Below, piece after piece: positions 47,063 through 54,886 of a stretch of DNA of 64,000 nt (positions within the stretch are counted from its first letter, which is position 1; each line of letters begins with the position of its first letter). Where the stretch lies: positions 70,690 through 134,689 of the forward strand of contig CACOPA010000002.1 in NCBI GenBank assembly GCA_902628925.1, in the 5' to 3' direction. The translations under genes were made by a program, and so were the position numbers. The notes below the pieces were generated by a model. The model was not told the DNA's origin, did not search any database, and worked only from the letters and a program-made list of their open reading frames with translations. This DNA comes from an uncultured SAR86 cluster bacterium. Lineage in GTDB: Bacteria > Pseudomonadota > Gammaproteobacteria > Magnimaribacterales > D2472.

Positions 47063-47404
47063 ATGACCTCAAACAGAATTCTTCAGCTTGAAGATTTACT
47101 AAAACGAGAAATCTCTCAAATCATTTTGACTAAAGTAAAGGACGAGCGATTCAAAAGTTTCAATATCATTGACGTTAAAGCAGCTTCGGATCTATCATCT
47201 GCAAAAGTATATTTCTCAATCATAAATGGCAATGAGAGCGATGTTCCTGAAATTAAATTTCTTGAAAAATTCTCATCCATGATTCGAAGCCAAGTTGCTT
47301 CAGAAGTAGTTCTAAAAAAGGTTCCCAAACTTAAATTTATTTATGACAACACCCTTTATAAAGCTAACTCAATTGATGATTTATTAAAATCTTTAAATGA
47401 ATAG
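47063..47404 (+). CDS. rbfA: 30S ribosome-binding factor RbfA
   Basis: Cold-shock factor for 16S rRNA 5'-end maturation. Length 113. The KH-like fold is indicated by RILQLEDLLKREISQII at the N terminus, the central KVKDERFKSFNIIDVKAASDLSSAKVYFS strand pattern (quoted here only in outline: VKDERF, DVKAASDLS), and the C-terminal VPKLKFIYDNTLYKA (about 88-102), the most conserved part of RbfA. It follows infB by four bases and overlaps truB by eight. Confidence 0.93.
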   Translation: MTSNRILQLEDLLKREISQIILTKVKDERFKSFNIIDVKAASDLSSAKVYFSIINGNESDVPEIKFLEKFSSMIRSQVASEVVLKKVPKLKFIYDNTLYKANSIDDLLKSLNE

Positions 47405-48236
47405 CGGAATTTTACTAATAGATAAACCAATTGGATATTCATCCAATCAAGTACTTCAAAAGGTAAAAAAGAAATTATCTCTCAAGAAAGTTGGACATTT
47501 TGGAACACTTGATCCGTTTGCTGATGGGCTACTCATTTTAGGAATTGGAAAGGGAACAAAGCTATCAAATATTTTTCTAAATGAAGACAAAGCATATGTT
47601 GCAGAGATATTCTTGGGAGAAGAAAAAGACACAGACGATCTTGAGGGGGATACTACCTTTAAATCCTCTCAGGCTGTAAGTTATGAAAATGTTATTTCTG
47701 TTCTAAAGGATTTTGAAGGACAAATAGAGCAGGTCCCCCCAACATATTCAGCTTTAAAGCATAATGGAAAGCCCCTCTATGATTACGCCAGAGAGGGCAA
47801 TCCAATTACTAAGCCAGCCAGGAAAGTCATAATTCATGAATTAAAACTTATCGAATTCAAGTTCCCAAAACTTAAGCTAGAAATTACTTGTTCCAAGGGG
47901 ACATATGTAAGGGCACTAGCTAGAGACTTGGGTAGGAAGCTTGGCATAGGAGGACATTTGCAAGCACTAAGACGATTAAAGCAGGGCTCATTTGATATTT
48001 CTGATTCCAAATCAATAGATTCTCTTTGTGAAGAAAACATAATTAGTATTGAGGACTGCACAAACATCTTTGATGAGATTTTCATTAGCGATAAGGAGTA
48101 TGCTGATTTAAAAAATTATGGAAAAACTAGATCAGAATTAAGAAAGTCAGGATATTTTAGAGGTTACAATAATAATAATTTCGTTGGTATTCTTTCATAT
48201 TCAAAAGATCATTTAGTCAAAGAAATTCTTGTTTAA
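47397..48236 (+). CDS. truB: tRNA pseudouridine(55) synthase
   Basis: Makes the near-universal pseudouridine 55 in the tRNA T loop. Length 279. The N terminus GILLIDKPIGYSSNQVLQKV and the catalytic loop KVGHFGTLDPFADGLLILGIG (catalytic Asp in the GTLDPFADG motif, about 41) are diagnostic; PPTYSALKHNGKPLYDYAREG and SKGTYVRALARDLG also match. The C-terminal PUA-like region is short. It overlaps rbfA by eight bases; 86 bases separate it from rpsO. Confidence 0.96.
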   Translation: MNSGILLIDKPIGYSSNQVLQKVKKKLSLKKVGHFGTLDPFADGLLILGIGKGTKLSNIFLNEDKAYVAEIFLGEEKDTDDLEGDTTFKSSQAVSYENVISVLKDFEGQIEQVPPTYSALKHNGKPLYDYAREGNPITKPARKVIIHELKLIEFKFPKLKLEITCSKGTYVRALARDLGRKLGIGGHLQALRRLKQGSFDISDSKSIDSLCEENIISIEDCTNIFDEIFISDKEYADLKNYGKTRSELRKSGYFRGYNNNNFVGILSYSKDHLVKEILV

Positions 48237-48250
48237 TTGTGCAATTAGTA

Positions 48251-48310
48251 CTAAGCTACTCGCACTCTAGGCTTTAGGTATGCAAGGCTTAGATAACACA
48301 TAGGTATACC
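48251..48310 (+). promoter_or_regulatory. Possible structured leader of rpsO
   Basis: The 86-base truB-rpsO gap contains an inverted pair CTAAGC (48251-48256) and GCTTAG (48287-48292), a repeated AGGCTT inside it, and the palindrome GGTATACC (48303-48310) directly before the AAGGAG ribosome-binding site. In Escherichia coli S15 represses its own translation through a leader pseudoknot; the sequence here is compatible with leader folding but no proven match was made. Confidence 0.3.
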
Positions 48311-48322
48311 CAAGGAGACAAA

Positions 48323-48592
48323 ATGGCACTAGCTAAGGAAGAAAAGCAGAAAATACTTGAAAAGTTCAAGACCGCTGATAACGATACTGGATCACCAGAA
48401 GTTCAAATAGCTTTATTAACCGAGAATATTAATAAGCTGCAAGCTCACTTTAAGGAGCATAAAAAAGATCATCACTCTAGAACTGGCTTGATTAGAATGG
48501 TTAATTTGCGCAGAAAGTTATTGGCATATTTAAAAAAGAAAGACGGTGATAGGCACCAAGAAATAATTAAATCCCTTAATTTGAGAGGGTAA
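48323..48592 (+). CDS. rpsO: 30S ribosomal protein S15
   Basis: Primary 16S rRNA-binding protein of the 30S platform. The 89 residues match S15 throughout: the T[12 protein letters not shown] block (about 16-28), the helix with [20 protein letters not shown] (about 31-50) and the [20 protein letters not shown] stretch (about 53-72). A strong AAGGAG precedes the ATG at 48323. It is followed by pnp, as in most Gammaproteobacteria. Confidence 0.98.
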   Translation: MALAKEEKQKILEKFKTADNDTGSPEVQIALLTENINKLQAHFKEHKKDHHSRTGLIRMVNLRRKLLAYLKKKDGDRHQEIIKSLNLRG

Positions 48593-48604
48593 AAAAGGAA
48601 TAAA

Positions 48605-50695
48605 GTGAATAAATTAAATTTTGATATAAATACGGTTGAATTTGAGTACGGAAATAGAAAATATAAGATTGAAACCGGAAAAGTAGCTAGACAGGCTACT
48701 GCTAGTGTAATGGTATCCTCGGGTGACTTGTCAGTCCTAACTACAGTAGTTGCACAAAAAGATAATGATCCTTTAAAAGATTTTTTTCCTCTTGCAGTTT
48801 TTTATCAGGAAAAGTTTTACGCAGCTGGCAGAATACCTGGAGGTTTTTTTAAGAGAGAAGGCAGACCAACAGAAAACGAAACTCTTGTTTCGCGTCTAAT
48901 CGATAGGCCTATTAGACCTCTTTTCCCATCTTCATTTACAAATGAAGTTCAGGTCATATGTACAGTAATGTCAGCTGACAAAGATCAAAACCCAGATATT
49001 GCTTCAATGATCGGTGCTAGTGCTGCTTTGAGTATTTCTGGCATCCCTTTTCAAGGGCCAATTGGAGCTGCCCGAGTAGGTTTTATAGATGATAGCTTTG
49101 TTATCAACCCCTCAATCGAACAACTTAAAGACTCTTACCTTGATATGGTAGTAGCCGGAACTAAGGATGCTGTTCTGATGGTTGAGTCTGAGGCAAAAGA
49201 GCTTGATGAAGACTTAATGTTAGGAGCAGTTTTGTTTGGCCATCAAGAGATGCAGAAAGTGGTGGATGCATGTAATGAATTAAAGTCAAAAGTTAACCCT
49301 AATATGTGGGAAGTTGAAGAAGTTCCATCAATTAAGGAATACGAAAGTCAAATCTCAAGTAATTTCCTTGATGAGATTGAAAATGCTTTTAAAATCGCTG
49401 ACAAATCATCTAGAGGTGAGGCAATCAACTCAGTCAGAGAAAAAATTAAATCCTCTCATGAAGATCTTGATGAATTGGAGCAAGCTCGATTAATGACGGC
49501 TTTTAAAAATGTTGAGAAATCAGTTGTCAGAAAATCAATTCTTTCTAATCTACCAAGAATTGATGGTCGTGATCTTGATACAGTTAGACCAATCGAGGTC
49601 GAAACTTCTTTTCTGCAAAAAACACATGGATCTTCATTGTTTACACGTGGTGAAACCCAAGCAATAGTTGCTGCAACATTGGGCAGCACAAAAGATGCAC
49701 AAAGAATTGAAAACCTTTCAGGTGAAAGCACTGATGCTTTTATGCTTCATTACAATTTCCCTGGCTACAGTGTCGGTGAAATTAGCTTTCCAGGTGGTCC
49801 AAAGAGAAGAGAAATTGGACACGGCAATTTAGCAAAAAGAGCTATTAAAGCAGTTTTACCTGATCTAGATTCTTTTGGGTATACATTACGAGTAGTTTCT
49901 GAAATTACAGAATCAAATGGATCAAGCTCAATGGCCACTGTTTGCGGAACTTCTTTGTCATTAATGGATGCAGGTGTACCTATAACAAATGCTGTTGCAG
50001 GTGTTGCAATGGGTCTTATAAAAGAAGGTGATGATTTTGCTGTTCTAACGGATATCCTTGGTGATGAAGACCACCTTGGCGATATGGATTTTAAGGTTGC
50101 AGGAACTGTAGACGGAGTAACTGCTTTGCAAATGGATATTAAAATTGAAGGTATAAATGAGCAGATCATGGATGCTGCACTTGAGAAAGCAAAAGCTGCC
50201 AGAATGCATATTCTTGGTGTTATGAATGAGGTAATAGATAAGCCAAAAGAAGTCTCGGATAACGCTCCTGCTATGAAAAAATTCACGGTTCATCAGGATA
50301 AAATCAAAGAAATTATTGGTAAGGGCGGCGCTGTTATCAAGAATATACAACAAGAATCAGGCGCATCGGTTGATATAAATGATGATGGCGTGGTTACTGT
50401 CTTTGGTGAGAATCAATCTGTAATGCAAGCTGCTTTAAGTATGATTGAAACTATTATTGAGGACCCTGAAGTTAATAAGATTTATGAAGGAAAGGTAGTA
50501 AAGATTGTTGATTTTGGTGCCTTTGTTAATATCTTACCTGGCAAAGATGGGTTACTTCATATATCTGAAATATCAGAAGAAAGAACCGAAAATGTTTCTG
50601 ATGTGCTATCAGAAGGCGACTCTATTAAGGTCAAGTTAATAGGGTTTGATAGAGGCAAACTTAAACTCTCTGCAAAAGCAGTGGATAAAGAATAG
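48605..50695 (+). CDS. pnp: Polyribonucleotide nucleotidyltransferase (PNPase)
   Basis: Phosphorolytic 3'-5' exoribonuclease of the RNA degradosome. Length 696. Two RNase PH-like halves are visible (first with GRIPGGFFKREGRPTE at about 79 and RLIDRPIRPLFP; second with LFTRGETQAIVAATLGS at about 347 and FPGYSVGEISFPGGPKRREI), then the KH domain with KIKEIIGKGGAVIKNIQ (about 563) and the S1 domain (about 620-690). The start is GTG at 48605, preceded by AAGGA at 48595-48599. In many bacteria the transcript upstream is cut by RNase III for autoregulation; no such hairpin is obvious here. Confidence 0.97.
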   Translation: MNKLNFDINTVEFEYGNRKYKIETGKVARQATASVMVSSGDLSVLTTVVAQKDNDPLKDFFPLAVFYQEKFYAAGRIPGGFFKREGRPTENETLVSRLIDRPIRPLFPSSFTNEVQVICTVMSADKDQNPDIASMIGASAALSISGIPFQGPIGAARVGFIDDSFVINPSIEQLKDSYLDMVVAGTKDAVLMVESEAKELDEDLMLGAVLFGHQEMQKVVDACNELKSKVNPNMWEVEEVPSIKEYESQISSNFLDEIENAFKIADKSSRGEAINSVREKIKSSHEDLDELEQARLMTAFKNVEKSVVRKSILSNLPRIDGRDLDTVRPIEVETSFLQKTHGSSLFTRGETQAIVAATLGSTKDAQRIENLSGESTDAFMLHYNFPGYSVGEISFPGGPKRREIGHGNLAKRAIKAVLPDLDSFGYTLRVVSEITESNGSSSMATVCGTSLSLMDAGVPITNAVAGVAMGLIKEGDDFAVLTDILGDEDHLGDMDFKVAGTVDGVTALQMDIKIEGINEQIMDAALEKAKAARMHILGVMNEVIDKPKEVSDNAPAMKKFTVHQDKIKEIIGKGGAVIKNIQQESGASVDINDDGVVTVFGENQSVMQAALSMIETIIEDPEVNKIYEGKVVKIVDFGAFVNILPGKDGLLHISEISEERTENVSDVLSEGDSIKVKLIGFDRGKLKLSAKAVDKE

Positions 50696-50753
50696 TCATA
50701 TTTGTCAAGTTTTTTGAATTTTCTTATTTAATTTATTTGTTCTACACAAAATT

Positions 50754-50790
50754 CTATGGTTTTATATAGCAATCCAAGCAACAACCATAG
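50754..50790 (+). repeat. Inverted repeat touching the ribosome-binding site of the small protein gene at 50800
   Basis: CTATGGTT (50754-50761) pairs perfectly with AACCATAG (50783-50790) across a 21-base loop. The right arm overlaps the first bases of AGGGGG (50789-50794), the Shine-Dalgarno sequence. As RNA it could form a hairpin that controls access to the start, or at DNA level act as an operator. The rest of the 104-base pnp gap is AT-rich with no clear terminator for pnp. Confidence 0.45.
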
Positions 50791-50799
50791 GGGGAAATT

Positions 50800-51018
50800 A
50801 TGGATAAAGCGTTCGGAATGATTAAGGACCTAGTCAGTGACCTAACTGGTATTTTAGTAGGTGTTATTGGTTTAGGTGTTGTAGCAGGAATTGTGTTTGG
50901 CGACACATTCTTTTTTGGTGAAGTTCTAGATAACTTGCTCGGTGTTGTACAAACACTTGGCGATAATGGGTTAGTAGGACTTCTAGTTGCTGCACTCCTT
51001 ATGATGCTTCTTAAGTAA
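50800..51018 (+). CDS. Unrecognised small membrane protein (72 residues), first of a related pair
   Basis: I do not recognise this family. The 72-residue protein has a short amphipathic N terminus (about 1-16), a hydrophobic glycine-rich helix (about 17-34), a middle segment with GDTFFFGEVLDNLL, and a second hydrophobic helix (about 56-71). It has an unusually strong ribosome-binding site, AGGGGG at 50789-50794, five bases before the ATG. It resembles the next small protein: both share an LT..L start to the first helix, GI[VI]FG, then G.V..N and G..GL..L. It is followed by a strong terminator. The strong start, the terminator and the related neighbour support a real, possibly highly expressed gene. 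Confidence 0.72.
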   Translation: MDKAFGMIKDLVSDLTGILVGVIGLGVVAGIVFGDTFFFGEVLDNLLGVVQTLGDNGLVGLLVAALLMMLLK

Positions 51019-51023
51019 TCTAA

Positions 51024-51041
51024 CTTAAGTATATACTTAAG
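51024..51041. repeat. Perfect 18-base palindrome between the two small protein genes
   Basis: CTTAAGTATATACTTAAG reads the same on both strands. It lies five bases after the stop of the first small protein gene and abuts the terminator hairpin. It could be a dimeric regulator site; it also contains TATACT (51032-51037), a possible -10 element for the second gene. Confidence 0.6.
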
Positions 51042-51074
51042 CATCTGATAGGGATTTCCCTATTAGATGCTTTT
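51041..51074 (+). terminator. Intrinsic terminator after the first small membrane protein gene
   Basis: GCATCT...AGATGC and ATAGGG...CCCTAT form a stem of about 13 pairs with one G-T pair and a four-base loop, followed by TTTTATT. This is the clearest intrinsic terminator in the window. It separates two related small genes and contains an in-frame ATG (51067) of the second. Confidence 0.8.
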
Positions 51075-51081
51075 ATTAGTT

Positions 51082-51327
51082 ATGTTCAAGATAAAAAAAC
51101 TCAAACTTTCACTTAAATCAATTAGAAAATTTTTCAGAAGGTTAACTGATGTTTTAATCCCCATAGTAGCGGTCTCTTTGTTATTAGGGATAATTTTTGG
51201 GATTGATGCACCATTTGTTGGAAATGTATATACAAACGTTGCAGAAATCATTGGCCTGATTGGACAAGATGGCCTTCTTGCTTTAATTTCAATAATTATA
51301 ATTCTGGCTTATTTAAAGAAGAAATAG
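51082..51327 (+). CDS. Unrecognised small membrane protein (81 residues), second of the pair
   Basis: Function unknown. From the ATG at 51082 the protein has a very basic N terminus (MFKIKKLKLSLKSIRKFFRR), a hydrophobic helix (about 22-40), a middle segment IDAPFVGNVYTNVAEI and a second hydrophobic helix (about 63-77), ending in lysines. Topology and spaced identities match the upstream 72-residue protein, so the two probably arose by duplication. An in-frame ATG at 51067 would add five residues but lies in the terminator hairpin. No clear ribosome-binding site is seen. The stop is one base from the 3' end of the convergent tRNA-Met. Confidence 0.58.
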   Translation: MFKIKKLKLSLKSIRKFFRRLTDVLIPIVAVSLLLGIIFGIDAPFVGNVYTNVAEIIGLIGQDGLLALISIIIILAYLKKK

Positions 51328-51328
51328 C

Positions 51329-51405
51329 TGGTGGCTATGGGTGGAATTGAACCACCGACCCCGGCGTTATGAGTGCCGTGCTCTAACCGACTGAGCTACA
51401 TAGCC
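51329..51405 (-). tRNA. Elongator tRNA-Met (anticodon CAU), CCA encoded
   Basis: Read on the minus strand: acceptor GGCTATG/CATAGCC, discriminator A and encoded CCA, D stem GCTC/GAGC, anticodon loop CTCATAA, T stem GGTGG/CCACC. The fully paired acceptor separates it from the initiator. The anticodon stem is CGGCA/CGCCG, so the pair next to the loop (31-39) is an A-C mismatch. A CAU anticodon could also belong to the isoleucine tRNA modified by TilS, but body resemblance to elongator tRNA-Met is closer. Confidence 0.9.
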
Positions 51406-51415
51406 ATGATGAGCA

Positions 51416-51443
51416 ATGATATCTATATCAAATTCCATGTCAA
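51416..51443 (-). promoter_or_regulatory. Promoter of tRNA-Met, inside the 3' end of ychF
   Basis: On the minus strand a perfect TTGACA (51438-51443) and TATCAT (51416-51421) are 16 bases apart. Transcription would begin around 51409, a few bases before the tRNA at 51405. The TTGACA overlaps the ychF stop codon. Confidence 0.65.
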
Positions 51444-52525
51444 ACGTTAAATTTAAATAAGATTACATCACCGTCTTTAACAACATAATCCTTGCCCTCA
51501 AGCCTTAAAGCGCCTTCTTGACGCGCGCCATTATTTCCAGAATATTCAATAAAGTGATCGTATGAAACCACTTCAGCTTTAATAAATCCCTTCTCAAAAT
51601 CTGTATGAATTACACCAGCAGCTTGAGGAGCTAAAGATCCTTTCTTAATAGTCCAAGCTCTTGACTCTTTTGGTCCACTTGTAAAATAAGTTTGTAAGCC
51701 AAGTATCTCAAAACCAGCTCTGATTATTGAATTTAGTGCAGGCTCACTCAATCCCAAAAGATTTAGGTATTCTTTACGTTCCTCTTGATCAAGAGTCGCT
51801 ATTTCATATTCCTGCTCAACTACAACAGGAATAAACTTAATAGAATTCTTATCACACCATTGGTGAATTTCAATTTGATGATTTAGGTTTTCATCTTCTG
51901 AGATATTTCCTACAACAAAAAATGGTTTAGATGTCAGGAGATTAAAGGTTGAAATGATCTCATTATCTTCATCTGAATATAGACTTAGATTTATGTGATT
52001 AGTATCAGATATTTCCTCAATGACCCTATCAATTATTTGAACCTCTTTTTCAATGAGTTCATCATTCGATTTAATTAATTTCTTATTTTTTTCTTCTCTG
52101 TTATTAAGTGTTTGTATGTCAGCAAGGGCTAGCTCTGTGAGTATAACCTCTAGATCATCCAGAGGGTTAATTTTACCATTCACATGAGTAATATTTTCAT
52201 TTTCGAAACATCTAACTACATGGGCAATCGCGTTTACTTCTCTAATATTTGCCAGAAAGGCATTCCCAAGACCTTCTCCATTTGATGCTCCTTTAACCAG
52301 CCCTGCAATATCAACAAATGTAGTTGAGGCATAAATTAACCGCTCAGATTCTGAAATTTTATGTATTCTATCTAGCCTGTCATCAGGAACATTAACTATG
52401 CCAATATTTGGTTCAATAGTGCAGAAGGGAAAATTTTCAGCAGCAATAGCGGATTCTGTTAATGCATTAAAAAGTGTTGATTTACCAACATTTGGCAGGC
52501 CAACGATTCCGCATTTGAATCCCAT
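51440..52525 (-). CDS. ychF: Redox-regulated ATPase/GTPase YchF (OLA1 family)
   Basis: Obg-related P-loop protein that hydrolyses ATP in preference to GTP and associates with ribosomes. Length 361. G1 is CGIVGLPNVGKSTLFNALT (about 5-23), G3 DIAGLVKGASNGEGLGNAFL (about 72-91), followed by a coiled-coil insert (about 130-200) and a C-terminal TGS domain with YFTSGPKESRAW and HTDFEKGFIKAEV. It follows pth on the same strand after nine bases; pth-ychF is a conserved pair. Confidence 0.97.
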   Translation of the reverse strand: MGFKCGIVGLPNVGKSTLFNALTESAIAAENFPFCTIEPNIGIVNVPDDRLDRIHKISESERLIYASTTFVDIAGLVKGASNGEGLGNAFLANIREVNAIAHVVRCFENENITHVNGKINPLDDLEVILTELALADIQTLNNREEKNKKLIKSNDELIEKEVQIIDRVIEEISDTNHINLSLYSDEDNEIISTFNLLTSKPFFVVGNISEDENLNHQIEIHQWCDKNSIKFIPVVVEQEYEIATLDQEERKEYLNLLGLSEPALNSIIRAGFEILGLQTYFTSGPKESRAWTIKKGSLAPQAAGVIHTDFEKGFIKAEVVSYDHFIEYSGNNGARQEGALRLEGKDYVVKDGDVILFKFNV

Positions 52526-52534
52526 AACTAATAG

Positions 52535-53107
52535 TTAGTTTGTGTTAATTTCTTTTTGAAATTCATCTATACCATGTTTAATAAGGACAGGAATAATATT
52601 TTTAATTGTTTTATACGCCTTCTTGATAGAGCTTTTTTCAGATGGTTTGAACTTGCTAAGAACCCACTTTGTTACATCATCTTTTGATCCTGGGTGAGAA
52701 ATTCCAATTCTTAATCTATAAAAATTTGATCCTATTAAGTGAATAATATCTTTCATACCATTATGCCCTCCATGACCACCTCCAAACTTAAATTTCAACT
52801 TTCCAGTTTCTAAGTCAAGGTCATCGTAAATTACAACTAACTGTTCAGGTTTTATTTTATGTTTTTTTAAAATCTTTAGAGCTGTTTTTCCAGACTCATT
52901 CACAAAAGATTCACTTGCATACCAATGAAATAGTCCATTATGAGATTCAAAGGTTGAAGCAAGTATATTTTTATTTGTGGACATAGGTGCTTTAAGATCC
53001 TTAGCGAGACTTAAAATATAATCTTTGCCAACGTTATGGCGTTGAAGATCATATTTTGAACCAGGATTTCCTAAGCCCAGAAAAAAGATTTTTTGAGATT
53101 GTACCAA
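52535..53107 (-). CDS. pth: Peptidyl-tRNA hydrolase
   Basis: Releases tRNA from peptidyl-tRNAs that drop off ribosomes. Length 190. The N terminus FLGLGNPGSKYDLQRHNVG contains the catalytic histidine (about residue 25); SFVNESGKTALKILK and VIYDDLDLETGKLKFKFGGG (about 92-111, with the Asp that assists the histidine) and GGHGGHNGMKDI are typical. It begins one base after the rplY stop, and pth-ychF follow rplY as in other Gammaproteobacteria. Confidence 0.96.
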   Translation of the reverse strand: MVQSQKIFFLGLGNPGSKYDLQRHNVGKDYILSLAKDLKAPMSTNKNILASTFESHNGLFHWYASESFVNESGKTALKILKKHKIKPEQLVVIYDDLDLETGKLKFKFGGGHGGHNGMKDIIHLIGSNFYRLRIGISHPGSKDDVTKWVLSKFKPSEKSSIKKAYKTIKNIIPVLIKHGIDEFQKEINTN

Positions 53108-53830
53108 TTATTTAGTTGGTGTTTCTTGAGCAGAATCTTCGGCTTCAGTCGACACATCTTCTGGTGCTGAGTCAGCTTCATCAGTCGCAGCATCTTCACC
53201 TTCAGCTCCACCTTCAGCCTCATCTTCGATGATAGGCTCTTCTTCAATAATTTCCTTAGGCGTGATTACATTGACAACCATCTGATCATTACTTTCATCT
53301 AGATTTGGTATTTCAACTCCTTCACCCAAGGAAAGCTCAGTTAGCCTTATTGACTCATTGAGTTTAAGTTCTAAAACATCAACATCAATGGATTCAGGAA
53401 TATTTGAGGCTAAGCAAGAGATTTCTATCTCTCTAATTGCTTTTGTTAACGCACCCCCTTCCATTTTGACCCCATGACATTCTTCTTCATTAATGAATTT
53501 AACCGGAACAACAACCTTAAGTTTTGTTTTGCTTGATACTCTTTGGAAGTCAGCATGCAACAGTTTGCCCTTTTCAGGCTCTCTTTGAAGCTCTTTTAGT
53601 ACAACCTTCTCCTCGTTACCATCAAGGATAATTTTAAGAATCTGTGTGTAAAAGAGTTCTGATTCACAAGCTTTCGTGATTTCATTTAAAGGGACTTTGA
53701 TATTTTTTGTATCTTCATTATTTCCGTATATAACTGCAGGAACCATTGAATCTTCTCTTCTAATTTCTCTGTTTTTATTGGTTCCAGTTCTTAATCGTGC
53801 ATCTGCATTTAAAATAATCTCGTTACTCAT
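53108..53830 (-). CDS. rplY: 50S ribosomal protein L25 (Ctc form, long)
   Basis: 5S rRNA-binding protein with the general-stress Ctc extension. The N-terminal L25 domain (about 1-95) has RLRTGTNKNREIRREDSMVP and VIYGN; the C-terminal L25 beta domain (about 100-185) carries VPVKFINEEECHGVKMEGG. The last 50 residues are a low-complexity tail of Glu, Asp, Ala, Ser and Thr, commonly seen in marine Ctc proteins. Length 240. It follows prs after 15 bases. Confidence 0.94.
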   Translation of the reverse strand: MSNEIILNADARLRTGTNKNREIRREDSMVPAVIYGNNEDTKNIKVPLNEITKACESELFYTQILKIILDGNEEKVVLKELQREPEKGKLLHADFQRVSSKTKLKVVVPVKFINEEECHGVKMEGGALTKAIREIEISCLASNIPESIDVDVLELKLNESIRLTELSLGEGVEIPNLDESNDQMVVNVITPKEIIEEEPIIEDEAEGGAEGEDAATDEADSAPEDVSTEAEDSAQETPTK

Positions 53831-53845
53831 TTTCTTTCCGGTTAG

Positions 53846-54805
53846 TTATAGGAAGAGTGCACTCAGCGACTCCTCATTATTCAATCTTCTAATGCACTCA
53901 GCAATAGTGGGTGCAAGAGAAATGACGCGTATTTTACTGCATTTTTCTGCTTCTTGCGAAAGAGGAATGGAATTTGTTACAACTAATTCATCAATTGACG
54001 AATCATTGATTCTCTCGATTGCAGGACCGGAAAGTACAGGATGAGTAATATAAGCCTTAACCTTTGATGCACCAGCTCCTTTTAAGGCTTGGGCAGCATT
54101 ACACAAGGTTCCAGCAGTATCAATAATATCATCCGGCACAATGCAAGTTTTTCCTTTAACGTTACCAATGATATTCATTACCTCTGATTCATTGGCAGCT
54201 GCTCTTCGTTTGTCAATAATTGCAAGATCGGATTCATTTAGAAATTTTGCAAGAGCTCGAGATCTTACTACTCCACCTACATCCGGCGAAACAACAATTA
54301 ATTTTTCGTTTGCGCTTGGACTTCTTTTGATATCATCAACCATAATCTTGGTTGCGTAAACATTATCTGCAGGCATATCAAAAAATCCTTGAATGGTTTC
54401 AGAGTGAAGGTCTACTGTAAGAACTCTTTGAATTCCCACTTGATTGAGCATGTCTGCTACAACCTTTGCACTGATTGGTACTCTTGCAGATCTAACCCTC
54501 CTGTCCTGTCTTGCGTAACCAAAATAGGGAATGATGGCAGTAATTCTCGAAGCAGAAGATCTCTTTAATGCATCAGCCAATAGCATAAGCTCCATTATGT
54601 TTGCATTAGACGGCTGACAAGTTGATTGAATTATAAATGTTTCATGCCCTCTGACATTTTCAAGCAGTTCAACTCTGATTTCGCCATCTGAAAACTTGCT
54701 GACCTCGACCTTACCAAGATCTTGTCCCAATATAGATGCAACTTCTGATGCAAGGACTGGAGTCGCATTCCCAGAAAAAATATCTAAACTAGATTTACTA
54801 AACAT
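53846..54805 (-). CDS. prs: Ribose-phosphate pyrophosphokinase
   Basis: Makes PRPP from ribose-5-phosphate and ATP for nucleotide, histidine and tryptophan synthesis. Length 319. The ATP-binding [10 protein letters not shown] region (about 39), the flexible [13 protein letters not shown] loop (about 96-108), the [12 protein letters not shown] metal site (about 132) and the PRPP-binding loop [10 protein letters not shown] (about 222) are all present. The ATG is six bases after the CCA of the upstream tRNA-Gln, with no Shine-Dalgarno sequence; if the tRNA is cut out, the prs mRNA would be almost leaderless. Confidence 0.97.
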   Translation of the reverse strand: MFSKSSLDIFSGNATPVLASEVASILGQDLGKVEVSKFSDGEIRVELLENVRGHETFIIQSTCQPSNANIMELMLLADALKRSSASRITAIIPYFGYARQDRRVRSARVPISAKVVADMLNQVGIQRVLTVDLHSETIQGFFDMPADNVYATKIMVDDIKRSPSANEKLIVVSPDVGGVVRSRALAKFLNESDLAIIDKRRAAANESEVMNIIGNVKGKTCIVPDDIIDTAGTLCNAAQALKGAGASKVKAYITHPVLSGPAIERINDSSIDELVVTNSIPLSQEAEKCSKIRVISLAPTIAECIRRLNNEESLSALFL

Positions 54806-54811
54806 TTTAAT

Positions 54812-54886
54812 TGGCTGGGGTGGTAGGATTCGAACCTACGCATGACGGGATCAAAACCCGTTGCCTTACCGCTTGGCTACACCCCA
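54812..54886 (-). tRNA. tRNA-Gln (anticodon UUG), CCA encoded
   Basis: A 75-base tRNA on the minus strand. Acceptor TGGGGTG/CACCCCA with the U1-A72 pair typical of glutamine tRNAs, discriminator G, encoded CCA; anticodon stem ACGGG/CCCGT around TTTTGAT (anticodon TTG); T stem GTAGG/CCTAC. Its first base directly follows the ispE stop codon and prs starts six bases after the CCA, so it is embedded in the lolB-ispE-prs operon. Pseudomonas has a similar placement. Confidence 0.96.

Noticed and set aside
49765-50286. Long open frame (173 codons) antisense to pnp
   Set aside because: It lies wholly inside the conserved pnp coding region, has no recognisable protein pattern or start signal, and its composition follows from the sense codons.
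53108-53260. Low-complexity acidic tail of RplY as a separate repeat element
   Set aside because: It is in frame with the L25 protein and typical of long Ctc proteins, so it is part of the gene.
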